64,000 nucleotides of DNA from Klenkia marina (GTDB lineage: Bacteria > Actinomycetota > Actinomycetes > Mycobacteriales > Geodermatophilaceae): contig NZ_FMUH01000001.1 of the NCBI RefSeq assembly GCF_900101025.1, forward strand, positions 744,001-808,000, in the 5' to 3' direction. The notes below the pieces were generated by a model. It was not told where the DNA came from. It did not search any database and saw only the letters and a list, made by a program, of their open reading frames with translations. The position numbers and the translations under genes were made by a program. Positions 33,501 through 41,204 of this stretch are shown here, piece after piece (the stretch's first letter is position 1; every line of letters begins with the position of its first letter).

Positions 33501-36331
33501 GGGGTGTCGATGACCTGCTCACCGGGGCCCCAGACGCCGAAGCGCAGGCGGCCGTCGCTGAACATGTAGACGAACCGGTCGTAGTTGTTGCTCCACTGGT
33601 CCTGCGTGCTGCCGAACCCGACGATCCGGCCGCCCTGGGTGGAGGTGGTGCTGAACCACGACTCGACGGAGAACGTGGTCGGGTTCTCCGACCGGTTGTT
33701 CGCCACGACGTAGCCGAACCGGTTGTCCAGGTCGGCGGCGGTGCCGCCGGTGACGCCGACCAGCGGCACGCCGGCCTGGCCGCGGACGACGTCGCCGCGG
33801 TAGGAGCCGCTGTTGCCGTTGCCGGACAGGTCGGCGGCGCTGTCCTGGCCGCCGGACTCGCCGAGCCGCCAGAACAGGCTGGGCTCGTCGGCGACGACCG
33901 CAGCACCGTAGGCGTCGGACGGAGCCGGCGCCGTGGTCAGCGTGCGACCGGTGGCGGTGTAGTGGTCACGGACCTGCGCGGTGGTCAGCGCGGTCGGGTA
34001 GACGGCGGCCTGGGCCAGCTGGCCGCTGAACTCCAGCCGGTCGGCCCAGCCACGGCCGGTGCCCAGCTGCCAGAAGCCGCGGTAGTCCTGCCCCACGGTG
34101 ACGCGACGGTCGGTGCCGACCTTGACGCCGTCCACGTAGAGGGTCTGGCCCTCCGGGGACATCTCGGCGACGACGTGGTGCCACTGGCCGTCGTTGACCG
34201 CCTGGGTCGTCCGGATGGTCTCGGCGCGGCCGGTCCAGATGCCGAACACCAGGTGGCCGCTGCCGTCGAGGTAGATGTGGCGGTCGTAGTTGTCGTTCTC
34301 ACCGGTCGCGCGGTCACCGAAACCGGCGAGGCGACCCGACGGCGAGGTGGTGCTGAACCACAGCTCGAGGCTGAACGTGTTCGGCGCCTGCTGTGCCGCG
34401 CCGGACCCGCCCATGGTGCCGCGCGCCGCGCCGGTGCCGTCGCCGGTCAGCGACGTGGTCGTGGTCGGCGAGCCGTCGGACTGGGTCAACCCACCGGCGG
34501 TGACGACGTCGTTGAGCCCGACGTAGTCGTAGCTGGTGGTGCCGTTGACCGACTCCAGCGGCCAGTAGCCGGTGGCGCCGTCGGCGAGCACGCGCTGCGA
34601 GTAGGCCGGCAGGGTCGCCGAGGAGGCCCGCACCGTGGCGCTGCCGCGGGTGACGCTGTTGCCGTCGGGGTCGACGACGGTCACGCGGTAGGTGTAGCTG
34701 GTGCCGGCGGTGACGTTGCGGTCGACGAAGCCCAGCGTGGGCCGGTTCCACCAGACCGAGGCGGCGGTGGTCTCGAAGACCGGGGTGCTCGGCTTGTCGG
34801 AACGGAAGACCCGGTAGGTCAGGTTCGCGTTGTCGTTGTCGTACGCGGAGGTCCAGGTGACGCGCACCGAGCCCGCGGCCACCGAGAGGGCGGTCGGGGT
34901 GATACCGGCGTCGGAGACCGGGCCGACCTTCTTCGGGGCGACGTTCGGCATCGCGTAGCGCACCAGGCCCTGCTGGCCGGTGCCGCCGGCCCGGGTGAAC
35001 TCACCGCCGTAGAGCAGGTAGTCACCGCTGGCGGTGATGTCCCAGCCGGCCTGGTAGGCGCCGGTGATCGAGCCGACGTTCACGTCGGGGAACCAGTGCA
35101 GCTCCTGGGGTGCCGGACGGCCGCCCCAGCCGTTGTACCGGTTGGTGCCCTGCGGGGTCAGCGACACCGCGGTCGCGTACTTGCTGACCCGCGGGTCCTG
35201 CTCCGGGAAGCCGCTGATGAAGTCGCAGTTGTGCGGGTGCCCGGCCATGTACAGCGCCCCGTTGAACGGGACGCTGGAGTAGGTGTCACCCAGGCAGCTG
35301 TTGACCCACTGCAGCGTGCCGCCGGTCGCGGTGGCCGCGAACGAGCCCTCGAGGTTGCCCGGGCCGTAGTAGTCGTAGCCGGTGCCGTAGACGGTCGATC
35401 CGGCGGCGTCGGTGGACAGGCTGTAGATGGCCGAGTTGACGCCCTGGTTCGTGATCAGGGTGCCCATCTCGAACGGGTTGGTCGCGCCGGTGGTCGCGTC
35501 GAGGGCGCCCACGCCGGAGGCCGCCTGGCCGTTGAGCGTGTAGAAGTGGCCCGAGACCACGACCTGGCTGCCGCCGTTGGTGATGACCAGCGACTTCACC
35601 TCGTTGGAGGTCTGCGAGTTGCGGGTGTTGCCACCCAGCTCGGGGGGCAGCCGGTTGCCCGAGGTCGGGCCGACGCCGGGCACGGGGGCCCAGCCCAGCA
35701 GCGCGCCTGCGGGGGTGACGGCGGCGAGCCGCGTACGGCTGACCCCGCCGACCGCGCTGACGGTGCCACCGAGGTAGACCGCGGAGTCGGTGACGCCGAG
35801 GGCCTTGACGACGCCGGACACGCTCGGCGCGAACGAGGTCAGCGAACCGCTGGCGACGTCGAAGGCCGCGATGCGGTTGCGGGTCACCGAGCCCACCCGG
35901 GTGAACTCGCCCCCGACGTAGAGCGTCCGCTTGTCGGGGCTCACGGCCAGGCTGTACGCCTGCGCGTTGAGGTTCGGGTTGAACGAGGAGACCAGGACCC
36001 CGGTCCTCAGGTTGTAGGCCAGCAGGTTGTTCCGCGACACCTCGTTCGTGCCGGCGGCCGCCCCGGCCGGGCGTGCGGTGCTGAACCGACCGGCCACGTA
36101 GACGGTGTCACCGACGACGGCCTGGTCCCAGACGACACCGTTGACCTGGGTCGTGGGCAGGGAGTCGGCAGTGACGGTCTGCGGAGGGGTGTAGCCGGCG
36201 GCATCGGCCACCGGTGCCGTGTCGGCACGGGCCGGCGTCGGCGCGCCGGCGAGGACGCCGATGGACAGGGCCGCGGCCAGCAGGCCGGCGGCGGCAGCGC
36301 GGAACGCGCCGGGGAGTGCAGTCGTGCCCAT
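30599..36331 (-). CDS. Giant secreted propeller-FN3-LamG(3)-PKD(5) surface protein (1910 aa)
   Basis: Expanded paralogue of the protein at 27101. Signal peptide (AAAAGLLAAALSIGVLAGAPTPARA), N-terminal propeller to about 480 (KRTLYVGGEFTRVGSVTRNR and similar blades), FN3-like segment (about 485-570), LamG domains at about 574-800, 802-1035 and 1042-1265 (e.g. YDRHIYLDGSGHLVFGIWTG), five tandem PKD domains from about 1269, 1354, 1437, 1525 and 1610 (WDFGDGSTS, WEFGDGTTQ, WEFGDGSTG, WNFGDGATA, WSFGDGGTA), and the shared C-terminal domain from about 1697 (SDAFGRTVNGGLGNADLGG). It likely extends from the cell and binds carbohydrate. ATG 36331 is chosen as it opens the signal peptide. There is no sortase motif or membrane anchor. 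Confidence 0.88.
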   Translation of the reverse strand: MGTTALPGAFRAAAAGLLAAALSIGVLAGAPTPARADTAPVADAAGYTPPQTVTADSLPTTQVNGVVWDQAVVGDTVYVAGRFSTARPAGAAAGTNEVSRNNLLAYNLRTGVLVSSFNPNLNAQAYSLAVSPDKRTLYVGGEFTRVGSVTRNRIAAFDVASGSLTSFAPSVSGVVKALGVTDSAVYLGGTVSAVGGVSRTRLAAVTPAGALLGWAPVPGVGPTSGNRLPPELGGNTRNSQTSNEVKSLVITNGGSQVVVSGHFYTLNGQAASGVGALDATTGATNPFEMGTLITNQGVNSAIYSLSTDAAGSTVYGTGYDYYGPGNLEGSFAATATGGTLQWVNSCLGDTYSSVPFNGALYMAGHPHNCDFISGFPEQDPRVSKYATAVSLTPQGTNRYNGWGGRPAPQELHWFPDVNVGSITGAYQAGWDITASGDYLLYGGEFTRAGGTGQQGLVRYAMPNVAPKKVGPVSDAGITPTALSVAAGSVRVTWTSAYDNDNANLTYRVFRSDKPSTPVFETTAASVWWNRPTLGFVDRNVTAGTSYTYRVTVVDPDGNSVTRGSATVRASSATLPAYSQRVLADGATGYWPLESVNGTTSYDYVGLNDVVTAGGLTQSDGSPTTTTSLTGDGTGAARGTMGGSGAAQQAPNTFSLELWFSTTSPSGRLAGFGDRATGENDNYDRHIYLDGSGHLVFGIWTGRAETIRTTQAVNDGQWHHVVAEMSPEGQTLYVDGVKVGTDRRVTVGQDYRGFWQLGTGRGWADRLEFSGQLAQAAVYPTALTTAQVRDHYTATGRTLTTAPAPSDAYGAAVVADEPSLFWRLGESGGQDSAADLSGNGNSGSYRGDVVRGQAGVPLVGVTGGTAADLDNRFGYVVANNRSENPTTFSVESWFSTTSTQGGRIVGFGSTQDQWSNNYDRFVYMFSDGRLRFGVWGPGEQVIDTPRAYNDGDWHQVVATFGAGGMALYVDGQLVGSGPGSSVDAYDGYWRVGSDNMWGGANTQSLDGLVDEFSVFDKVLTPAQVSAHWTAAGQASPTPSKPADAYGAAVYDSVPRLFWRMDDATGSTTAAAAAPGGGRGTYTGGPTLAVAGPPLVGTTANTAVTFDGVDDGLYSRTQVNNPLVFSTELWFQTTTTRGGKLIGFGTNQSGGSGGYDRHVYLEPSGQLTFGTWTGQTNTITSPAAYNDGKWHQVTATMGPDGMALYVDGNLVGTNPNTGAQDYAGYWRVGGDNSWSGDPYVAATIDEAAVYDRALPATEVAAHFRASGLGPDATPVSRFTATADGMEVTFDGSTSSDVEGPIAGYSWDFGDGSTSTGTPVSHRYETAGDHEVTLTVTDSKGQTSTSTQTVTTTAPPPNRAPTAAFTATATGLGLAVDGTGSTDSDGTVASWTWEFGDGTTQVGRTATHTYASPGTYPVRLTVADDDGATASTTQSVTVVTPNQAPTAVIGQPTAADLVVTLDGRGSSDADGTVAVYAWEFGDGSTGTGAQTSHTYTAGGTYTVRLTVTDDDGATGTTTTDVTVAPAPPANVAPTAGLTATTSDRTVSVDGSSSTDTDGRVVSWAWNFGDGATATGATATHAYATAGTYTVTLTVTDDKGATATATRDVTATDPPNRAPSAGVTVSGSALTVAVDGRSSSDPDGTVASWAWSFGDGGTATGSQASHTYATPGTYTVTLTVTDDGGATGSTTREVTVAPASPTVRASDAFGRTVNGGLGNADLGGTWVATYGAARLSVTPGTAQLAMTSPTNQTGAYLQGVSSTAVDVRTSVSLSGAVTGGGTTVYVAGRRVGLNQEYRLRLRYQANGAVGLAVTRLAGSASETVLGSEVTLPGRYTAGQVLQVSLRVTGTGTTTISGSVWADGDAAPTAPMISRTDTTASLQAAGSVGLTAYLSGSATSGTVARFGALTVTDVP
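31240..32530 (-). repeat. Five tandem PKD-coding units
   Basis: Five consecutive in-frame units of about 85 codons each encode PKD domains, each with a W-x-FGDG core and a TYTVTLTVTDD-type end strand. DNA identity between units is imperfect, so they are diverged rather than freshly copied. The tract could still recombine. Confidence 0.75.
32530..34625 (-). repeat. Three tandem LamG-coding units
   Basis: Three consecutive units of about 230 codons encode LamG/concanavalin-like domains. Each has an RLAGFG/RIVGFG/KLIGFG strand, YDRHIYLDGSG-like and LYVDGxxVG strands, and a WHxVVA motif. The neighbouring paralogue has one such unit. Confidence 0.75.
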
Positions 36332-36562
36332 GGGTCTCTCGATCTCGCTGGCCGGCAAGCCCCCAGGCGTCCGGCATCGGATGTCACTCTGCGTGGTGTT
36401 TGAACTCGGCACCAGAGGGAAAACGACCTCGTTCGGATGAATTCCCTCGTGTCGGATCGGTAGTGCGTACGTCTCGTCGCCGTGCGTGACTGCGGCGATG
36501 ACCCAGATACCGCTGGTACCGGGTTCTCGCAGGTGGGCGGGGCGTGTCCGGAGGCCGGCCGG
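36332..36562 (-). promoter_or_regulatory. Leader/promoter region of the giant surface protein
   Basis: 231 bp, somewhat less GC-rich than its surroundings. It has an inverted repeat GAGGGAA ... TTCCCTC with arms near 36415 and 36443. I could not match it to a known riboswitch. It probably carries the promoter of the 30599-36331 gene. Confidence 0.35.
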
Positions 36563-37204
36563 TCAGGACACCGAGCCCCGCCACACCAGGTACGGCGCAC
36601 CGGCCTGGTAACCGACTTGGATGGTCACGTCGCCGCGGTCCGTCTCCGGCACGTAGAAGACGTAACTGCCGGTGACCGACCCACCTGGGTCGACGGTCCC
36701 GCGCAACGGGCTCGCCTGGGGGTCGTCGAGGAGGGTGGCCGGGGTGAGGGCCGCGCCGGTGTACGCCTCCGCGGCCACGGCGTCGAACGAGACCGGGGCG
36801 TCGGTGCCGTTGACCAGCTCGACGGTGACCAGGATCGACGGGCCGTCGACGTTCCCGACGCCCTCCCCGTCACCCTGCACGGCCTCGATCGAGACCAGTC
36901 GACCGGTGACGCCGTCCCCCACGGCGGCCTCGTCGGACAACCCCACGGCGGGCGCGGTCGGTGGCAGGTCGGTCGCGTCGGCCGTCGGTCCGGTCGGCGC
37001 CGGCGTGGGCGGGTTCGTCGGCGCGGGCTCCGAGCCGACGGGGTCCCCGGGAACCGTGGTGGCGGGGGCCGCGGCATCGTCCTGCCCGTCGCCGCCCCGG
37101 GTGGACAGGAACAGGGCGACGGCGACCAGGACGACGACCACCGCCCCGACCACGACCAGGAGCCGACGAGAGGGCCGGCGGGTGGTGGAGGTGGGCGAGC
37201 TCAT
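36563..37204 (-). CDS. Membrane-anchored DUF4352-like protein
   Basis: 213 residues. A basic N-terminus, one membrane helix (LLVVVGAVVVVLVAVALFLS), a Pro/Thr/Ala linker to about residue 85, then a beta-sandwich domain of the DUF4352/telokin-like type: TGRLVSIEAVQ, SILVTVELVNGTDAPVSFDA, VDPGGSVTGSYVFYVPE and VTIQVGYQAGAPYLVWRG. These are extracytoplasmic domains of unknown function found in Gram-positive lipoproteins and anchored proteins. ATG 37204 overlaps the stop of the CDP-alcohol phosphotransferase (ATGA), so the two are translationally coupled in a GT4/phosphotransferase/DUF4352 run. Confidence 0.75.
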   Translation of the reverse strand: MSSPTSTTRRPSRRLLVVVGAVVVVLVAVALFLSTRGGDGQDDAAAPATTVPGDPVGSEPAPTNPPTPAPTGPTADATDLPPTAPAVGLSDEAAVGDGVTGRLVSIEAVQGDGEGVGNVDGPSILVTVELVNGTDAPVSFDAVAAEAYTGAALTPATLLDDPQASPLRGTVDPGGSVTGSYVFYVPETDRGDVTIQVGYQAGAPYLVWRGSVS

Positions 37205-37986
37205 GACGCGGTCCCGTCCCGACGGCCGAGGGCCGCCATCTCGTTGCGCCAGCGCGGCAGCGCCAGCAGCAGGTAGGCGGTGGTGCCCAGGGCCAGGAGG
37301 CCGTAGGCGGTGAGGAAGAGCGGTGTGGCGCCCAGCAGGACGAAGACCAGGCACAGCACGCCGTAGTCGGTGGGTGCCACGAGCAACGAGCGCAGCACGC
37401 TGGCCCGCTCGCCGGGGACGGCGCGGGCCGCACGGGTACGGGCGCCGTGCTGGGCGCGCAGTGCCTCGTTGAGCAGCGTCAGCGAGAAGTGGGTGACGGC
37501 GACGACGGCGAAGCCGAGCGGCACGAGCAGCCAACCCACGGCCAGCTCGCCGGTGCGGTACAGCCCGACCAGCACGCACAGGTGGACGGCGACGACCTTG
37601 GTCGAGTCGACCGCGTGGTCCAGCCACTCCCCCGCCGGCGAGCCGCCACCGCGCAACCGGGCCAGCTGTCCGTCAGCGGAGTCCAGCGCGTACCCGAGGA
37701 CCAGCAGCGCGGTGACCAGCGCGCCGGTCAGCCAGGTGTGCGGGGCGAGCGCGACCACGGCCAGGCCGGTGAAGGTGCACACCGCGCTCAGGCCGGTGAC
37801 GGCGTCGGGCGTGAGCCCGCGGTGGAAGGCCAGCGCTGCCAGCACCCGGCCGACGGGACGGTTCACGAACCGCGAGTAGGCCGGCGCACCCTTGGCGCCC
37901 TTCTGCGCACCGGCCAACCGGCGCACCGTGGCCCCGACGGTCTCCCCGGGCTCGGGGCGGCGGGCGGGGCTCAGCGCGGCGCTCAC
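37201..37986 (-). CDS. CDP-alcohol phosphatidyltransferase family membrane enzyme
   Basis: 261 residues, about six helices. The full CDP-alcohol phosphotransferase motif is present: Asp102-x2-Asp105-Gly106-x2-Ala109-Arg110-x8-Gly119-x3-Asp123-x3-Asp127, the residues that bind two metal ions and the CDP-alcohol. It would transfer a phospho-alcohol from a CDP donor to a lipid or sugar acceptor at the membrane. The acceptor is unknown. It starts at GTG 37986 inside the end of the GT4 gene (GTGA) and ends inside the start of the DUF4352 gene. Within a polysaccharide locus it may decorate the glycan with a phospho-alcohol rather than make bulk phospholipid; the TagD-like enzyme at 21121 could make the donor. 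Confidence 0.85.
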   Translation of the reverse strand: MSAALSPARRPEPGETVGATVRRLAGAQKGAKGAPAYSRFVNRPVGRVLAALAFHRGLTPDAVTGLSAVCTFTGLAVVALAPHTWLTGALVTALLVLGYALDSADGQLARLRGGGSPAGEWLDHAVDSTKVVAVHLCVLVGLYRTGELAVGWLLVPLGFAVVAVTHFSLTLLNEALRAQHGARTRAARAVPGERASVLRSLLVAPTDYGVLCLVFVLLGATPLFLTAYGLLALGTTAYLLLALPRWRNEMAALGRRDGTAS

Positions 37987-39188
37987 GCGACCGACCGCAG
38001 AGAGGCGGGGCCGTCACCGTCGGGGTGTCGGGTGCCGGTGGCGACGGGCCCCGAGGGACCGGCCCTGCGCCCTGCCGGACGACGGCGCGGGAACTGGCGG
38101 GTCGCCAGCCGGTGCGCGAGGTCGGCGTAGCGGGCGGCGACGTCGTCCCAGTCGTAGGCGCCGGCGCGCTCGCGCGCCTGCGCCCCGCGCTTGCGGGCGT
38201 TGGCCGGGTCGTCCTCGGCACGGGCCAGCAGGGCCGGCAGGTCAGCCGGCGCGGCGAAGAACCGGCCCGCGACACCGAGGACCTCGCGGTTGAAGGAGAC
38301 GTCGTGCGCGAGCACGGTCGCGCCGGCGCCCAGTGCGCGCAGCAGCGACGGGTTGGTGCCGCCCACGGAGTGCCCGTGCAGGTAGGTGGTGGCGTGTGCG
38401 TACAGGACGTCGAGCAGGTCCTGGTCCCAGACGCCGCCGAGGAACCGGACGCGGCCGTCGGCCAGGCCGTGCACCCGAGCGGTGTACTCGTCGGAGTAGG
38501 GGGCCGAACCGACCACGACCAGTGGCTGGTCGGCGTCGCTGGCCACGTAGCCCTCGACGATCTCGGCGACGTGGTTCTCGGGTTCGAAGCGCGCGACGAC
38601 CAGGTGGTAGCCGCGGGCTGCGAGGCCGAGCTCGGCGAGGCGGTCGGCGGGCGGGTCGATGACCGGGGCACCGTAGGTGATCAGGTCGGTGGTGGCCCCG
38701 AACTGCTCGGTGTAGTAGTCGGCGATGCCCTGGGCGTCGGCGATGAGCGCGTCGGACCAGCGGACGGCGAGCGCCTCGGCCGTGCGGTAGTACCGCTGGC
38801 CGGCCCCGCTCCACTTGGTGCGCTTCCACTCCAGTCCGTCGACGTGCGTGGCCACCGGGATGCGGGCGACGCGCAGTGCCGGCAGCAGCGGGGCGTTGGC
38901 CGCGTTGAACACGAACGCGGCGTCGGTGCGGTGGGTGACCAGGTGACCGACCGAGAGCGCGGTGTGCGACAAGGTCTCCAGGGCCCGCTTGCGCGCAGCC
39001 GGTAGGTGCACCAGCCGCATCCCGAGGTGGGTGGCCGGGCGGTCGTCGGCGGAGCCGGGCGTGGTGCGGCAGTACACGACGACGTCGTGGCCGGAGTCGG
39101 CGAGCCGACGGCCCACCTCCTCGACGGCCGTCTCGAATCCGCCGTACGCGGCCGGGACACCTCTGGTGCCCACCAGTGCGATGCGCAC
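37983..39188 (-). CDS. Glycosyltransferase family 4, DUF1972 type
   Basis: 401 residues from GTG 39188, which has GGAGG 5 bases upstream; ATG 39200 is an alternative. The N-terminus VGTRGVPAAYGGFETAVEEV is the DUF1972 signature found in rhamnosyl- and similar transferases. In the GT4 C-domain are YHLVVARFEPENHVAEIVEG and GHSVGGTNPSLLRALGAGAT, where SVGGTNPSL replaces the usual E-x7-E loop in this subfamily. It ends with a basic Arg-rich tail. First gene of the coupled run ending in DUF4352; it probably acts on the same repeat unit. The sugar is unknown. Confidence 0.88.
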   Translation of the reverse strand: MRIALVGTRGVPAAYGGFETAVEEVGRRLADSGHDVVVYCRTTPGSADDRPATHLGMRLVHLPAARKRALETLSHTALSVGHLVTHRTDAAFVFNAANAPLLPALRVARIPVATHVDGLEWKRTKWSGAGQRYYRTAEALAVRWSDALIADAQGIADYYTEQFGATTDLITYGAPVIDPPADRLAELGLAARGYHLVVARFEPENHVAEIVEGYVASDADQPLVVVGSAPYSDEYTARVHGLADGRVRFLGGVWDQDLLDVLYAHATTYLHGHSVGGTNPSLLRALGAGATVLAHDVSFNREVLGVAGRFFAAPADLPALLARAEDDPANARKRGAQARERAGAYDWDDVAARYADLAHRLATRQFPRRRPAGRRAGPSGPVATGTRHPDGDGPASLRSVA

Positions 39189-39335
39189 GGTCGCCTCCAT
39201 CTCGTTCTCGTTGCGGGAGTGCTGAGTCTCGGACCCATCGACCCGGCTGCGACCGCTCTGGAGGCGAGGGTCACCCGCCCGGGTGGTACGCCCTCCCCCG
39301 CGGGCGCCGTCGGCGGACCGACCCACCCCGTCGGG

Positions 39336-40838
39336 TCAGTAGGCCCCCGACGACGTCAGCACGGCCCGCCCGGTCCGCCACAGGATCGACGCGTCCATCG
39401 CCAGTGACCAGTTCTCCACGTAGCGCAGGTCGAGCCGCACGGACTCCTCCCACGACAGGTCGCTCCGCCCGGAGATCTGCCACAGACCGGTCAGGCCGGG
39501 CTTGACGAGCAGCCGCCGGGTCGCCGACCCGTCGTAGCGGGCCACCTCGACGGGCAACGGCGGGCGGGGACCGACCAGGGACATCGAGCCGCCGAGCACG
39601 TTGAACAGCTGCGGCAGCTCGTCCAGCGACAACCGGCGCAACCAGCGGCCGGTACGGGTGATCCGGGGGTCGCGCCGGATCTTGAACAGCACCCCGTCGA
39701 ACTCGTTGGCCGCGTGCAGGCCGGCCAGCTGACCCTCGGCGTCCGCGACCATGCTGCGGAACTTGATCATCGAGAACGTCCGGCCGTCCTTGCCGACCCT
39801 CTCCTGCCGGAAGAGGACCGGACCCGGGGAGTCCAGCCGGACGGCGACCGCGACGGCGACCAGCACCGGAGCGAGCACCACGACGGCCGCCAGCGCCAGA
39901 CCACGGTCCACGGCGGTCTTGACCACCCGCCGCCACCCCTCGAACCTCGGCTGCTCCACCGCCAGCAGGGGCAGGCCGTCGTAGGGGCGGATGTGCAGCC
40001 GGGGTCCGGCCACCTCGATCAGCCCGGGGGCCACCAGCAGCTCGATGCCGCTGCCCTCGAGGTCCCAGGACAGCCGACGCAGGTACTCCGCGGCGGTCTC
40101 GCTGGCGCTGGTGACGGCGACGGTCTCCGCCTCGAGCTCGGCGGCCAGGGCGCGGACGCCGTCCAGCCCGGCCACCGGCAGACCGGTGACCCCCTCGACG
40201 TGCCGCCGGTCGGCATCGGTGACGCAGGCGCCCACGACCACCAGCCCGGACGCCGGATCGGCCGCGAGCCGCTCGGTCAGGCCCAGCACGGCACGGCCGC
40301 GGCCGACCACCAGCACCCGCTTCGAGCAGCGGCCTGCCCGGCGCAGCGAGCGCAGCCGCCAGCGGGCCACGTAGCGCACGACGAGGGATGCCAGCACGAG
40401 CGTGGGCATGACGACCACCACGAGCGCCCGGGACAGGGCCAGCTCGAGGGCGTAGGAGGTGAACCCCATGACGGCCAGGACGCCGATGCCCCCCCGCAGG
40501 ACCCGGGACAGCTCCTCACGGCCCAGCGCGGCGACGCGGGCCGCGTACCCCCCGGCGAGCGCCACGACGACGGGCCACATCAGCGGGAGCGCCAGGCAGA
40601 CCCAGAAGAGGGTGTCGCGCGGCGAGCTCCACGTGCGCGACGACGCGATCAGCCCGGCGGCAGCCCCGAGCACGGCGTCGGCAGCGACCAACGCGCCCAC
40701 GTAGCCGCGGATCCAGGAACCCTGCCGGACGGGGACGGAGCCGGGCGCGGACTCCGGGACGGCGGCGGGAGCACTCGCACGAGGCGCACGGAGGCTGCGT
40801 TGAGTCACCGCCACGCTGCTCACGTGGTCCGGCACCAT
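39336..40838 (-). CDS. Polyprenyl-phosphate sugar-1-phosphate transferase (initiating PGT)
   Basis: 500 residues, the initiating enzyme that puts the first sugar-1-phosphate on undecaprenyl phosphate. N-terminal four-helix region and a CoA-binding-like Rossmann domain (RVLVVGRGRAVLGLTERLA), then the catalytic bacterial sugar transferase domain: DSPGPVLFRQERVGKDGRTF, MIKFRSMVADAEG, RRLSLDELPQLFNVLGGSMS, LVGPRPPLPVEVARY and KPGLTGLWQISGRSDLSWEE. ATG 40838 is used; GTG 40835 has better spacing from GGGAGG. It is divergent from the LytR-CpsA-Psr gene, with a repeated 18-bp motif in the gap. A second enzyme of this kind is at 43588. Confidence 0.92.
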   Translation of the reverse strand: MVPDHVSSVAVTQRSLRAPRASAPAAVPESAPGSVPVRQGSWIRGYVGALVAADAVLGAAAGLIASSRTWSSPRDTLFWVCLALPLMWPVVVALAGGYAARVAALGREELSRVLRGGIGVLAVMGFTSYALELALSRALVVVVMPTLVLASLVVRYVARWRLRSLRRAGRCSKRVLVVGRGRAVLGLTERLAADPASGLVVVGACVTDADRRHVEGVTGLPVAGLDGVRALAAELEAETVAVTSASETAAEYLRRLSWDLEGSGIELLVAPGLIEVAGPRLHIRPYDGLPLLAVEQPRFEGWRRVVKTAVDRGLALAAVVVLAPVLVAVAVAVRLDSPGPVLFRQERVGKDGRTFSMIKFRSMVADAEGQLAGLHAANEFDGVLFKIRRDPRITRTGRWLRRLSLDELPQLFNVLGGSMSLVGPRPPLPVEVARYDGSATRRLLVKPGLTGLWQISGRSDLSWEESVRLDLRYVENWSLAMDASILWRTGRAVLTSSGAY

Positions 40839-41204
40839 GGCCTCCCCTCGCCGCACGTACACCCGCGCCCCCTCACTCGATGTAGTCGTCCGCTCGCGCC
40901 GTTGACCGTTCCCGGTGCTCTGGCCGGGAGGGTCGGCTGCGTTCCCCGGCATACAGTGACGGTGGGTGACCGAACAGGCAAGAGGTTCACGCGCGGTCCA
41001 CCTGTTCGTGTCATCCGACGCCCGGACGAGCAGACGGTGACGCGGAGATGAACGACTACTCGGTGTAGTCGTTCGACCATCGACGGGTGAGTGCCTGGAC
41101 GATCGACCTTCGTGACCCCACTGGGTGACGAGGTCGCCCGCCCACCGCGGGGCAGGGACGAACCGCCCTACCCTCAGCACGACCACCAGACAGGGGACCG
41201 AACA
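40839..41204. promoter_or_regulatory. Divergent region with repeated motif ACTCGRTGTAGTCGTYCG
   Basis: 366 bp between the sugar transferase and the LytR-CpsA-Psr gene. The 18-mer occurs at 40875-40892 and 41058-41075 with two differences. At the second copy GAACGACTAC (41050-41059) and GTAGTCGTTC (41065-41074) form a perfect 10-bp dyad with a 5-nt centre. CGAACAGG/CCTGTTCG (40971-40978 and 41001-41008) is a further inverted pair. TACCCT (41169-41174) is a -10 candidate for the plus-strand gene. Probably a shared operator region. Confidence 0.5.

Noticed and set aside
31240-34625. CRISPR-like array
   Set aside because: The repeats are 255-700 bp, in frame and encode PKD and LamG domains; no short repeat-spacer pattern exists anywhere in the window.
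30560-36403. A 1947-codon open frame on the plus strand
   Set aside because: It is the antisense shadow of the 30599-36331 gene; its composition is Gly/Arg/Val rich with no signal peptide or domain, while the minus frame encodes coherent LamG and PKD domains.
36332-36562. Possible riboswitch in the leader of the giant surface protein
   Set aside because: I could not match it to a c-di-GMP, c-di-AMP or other known riboswitch core; only an inverted repeat is visible.
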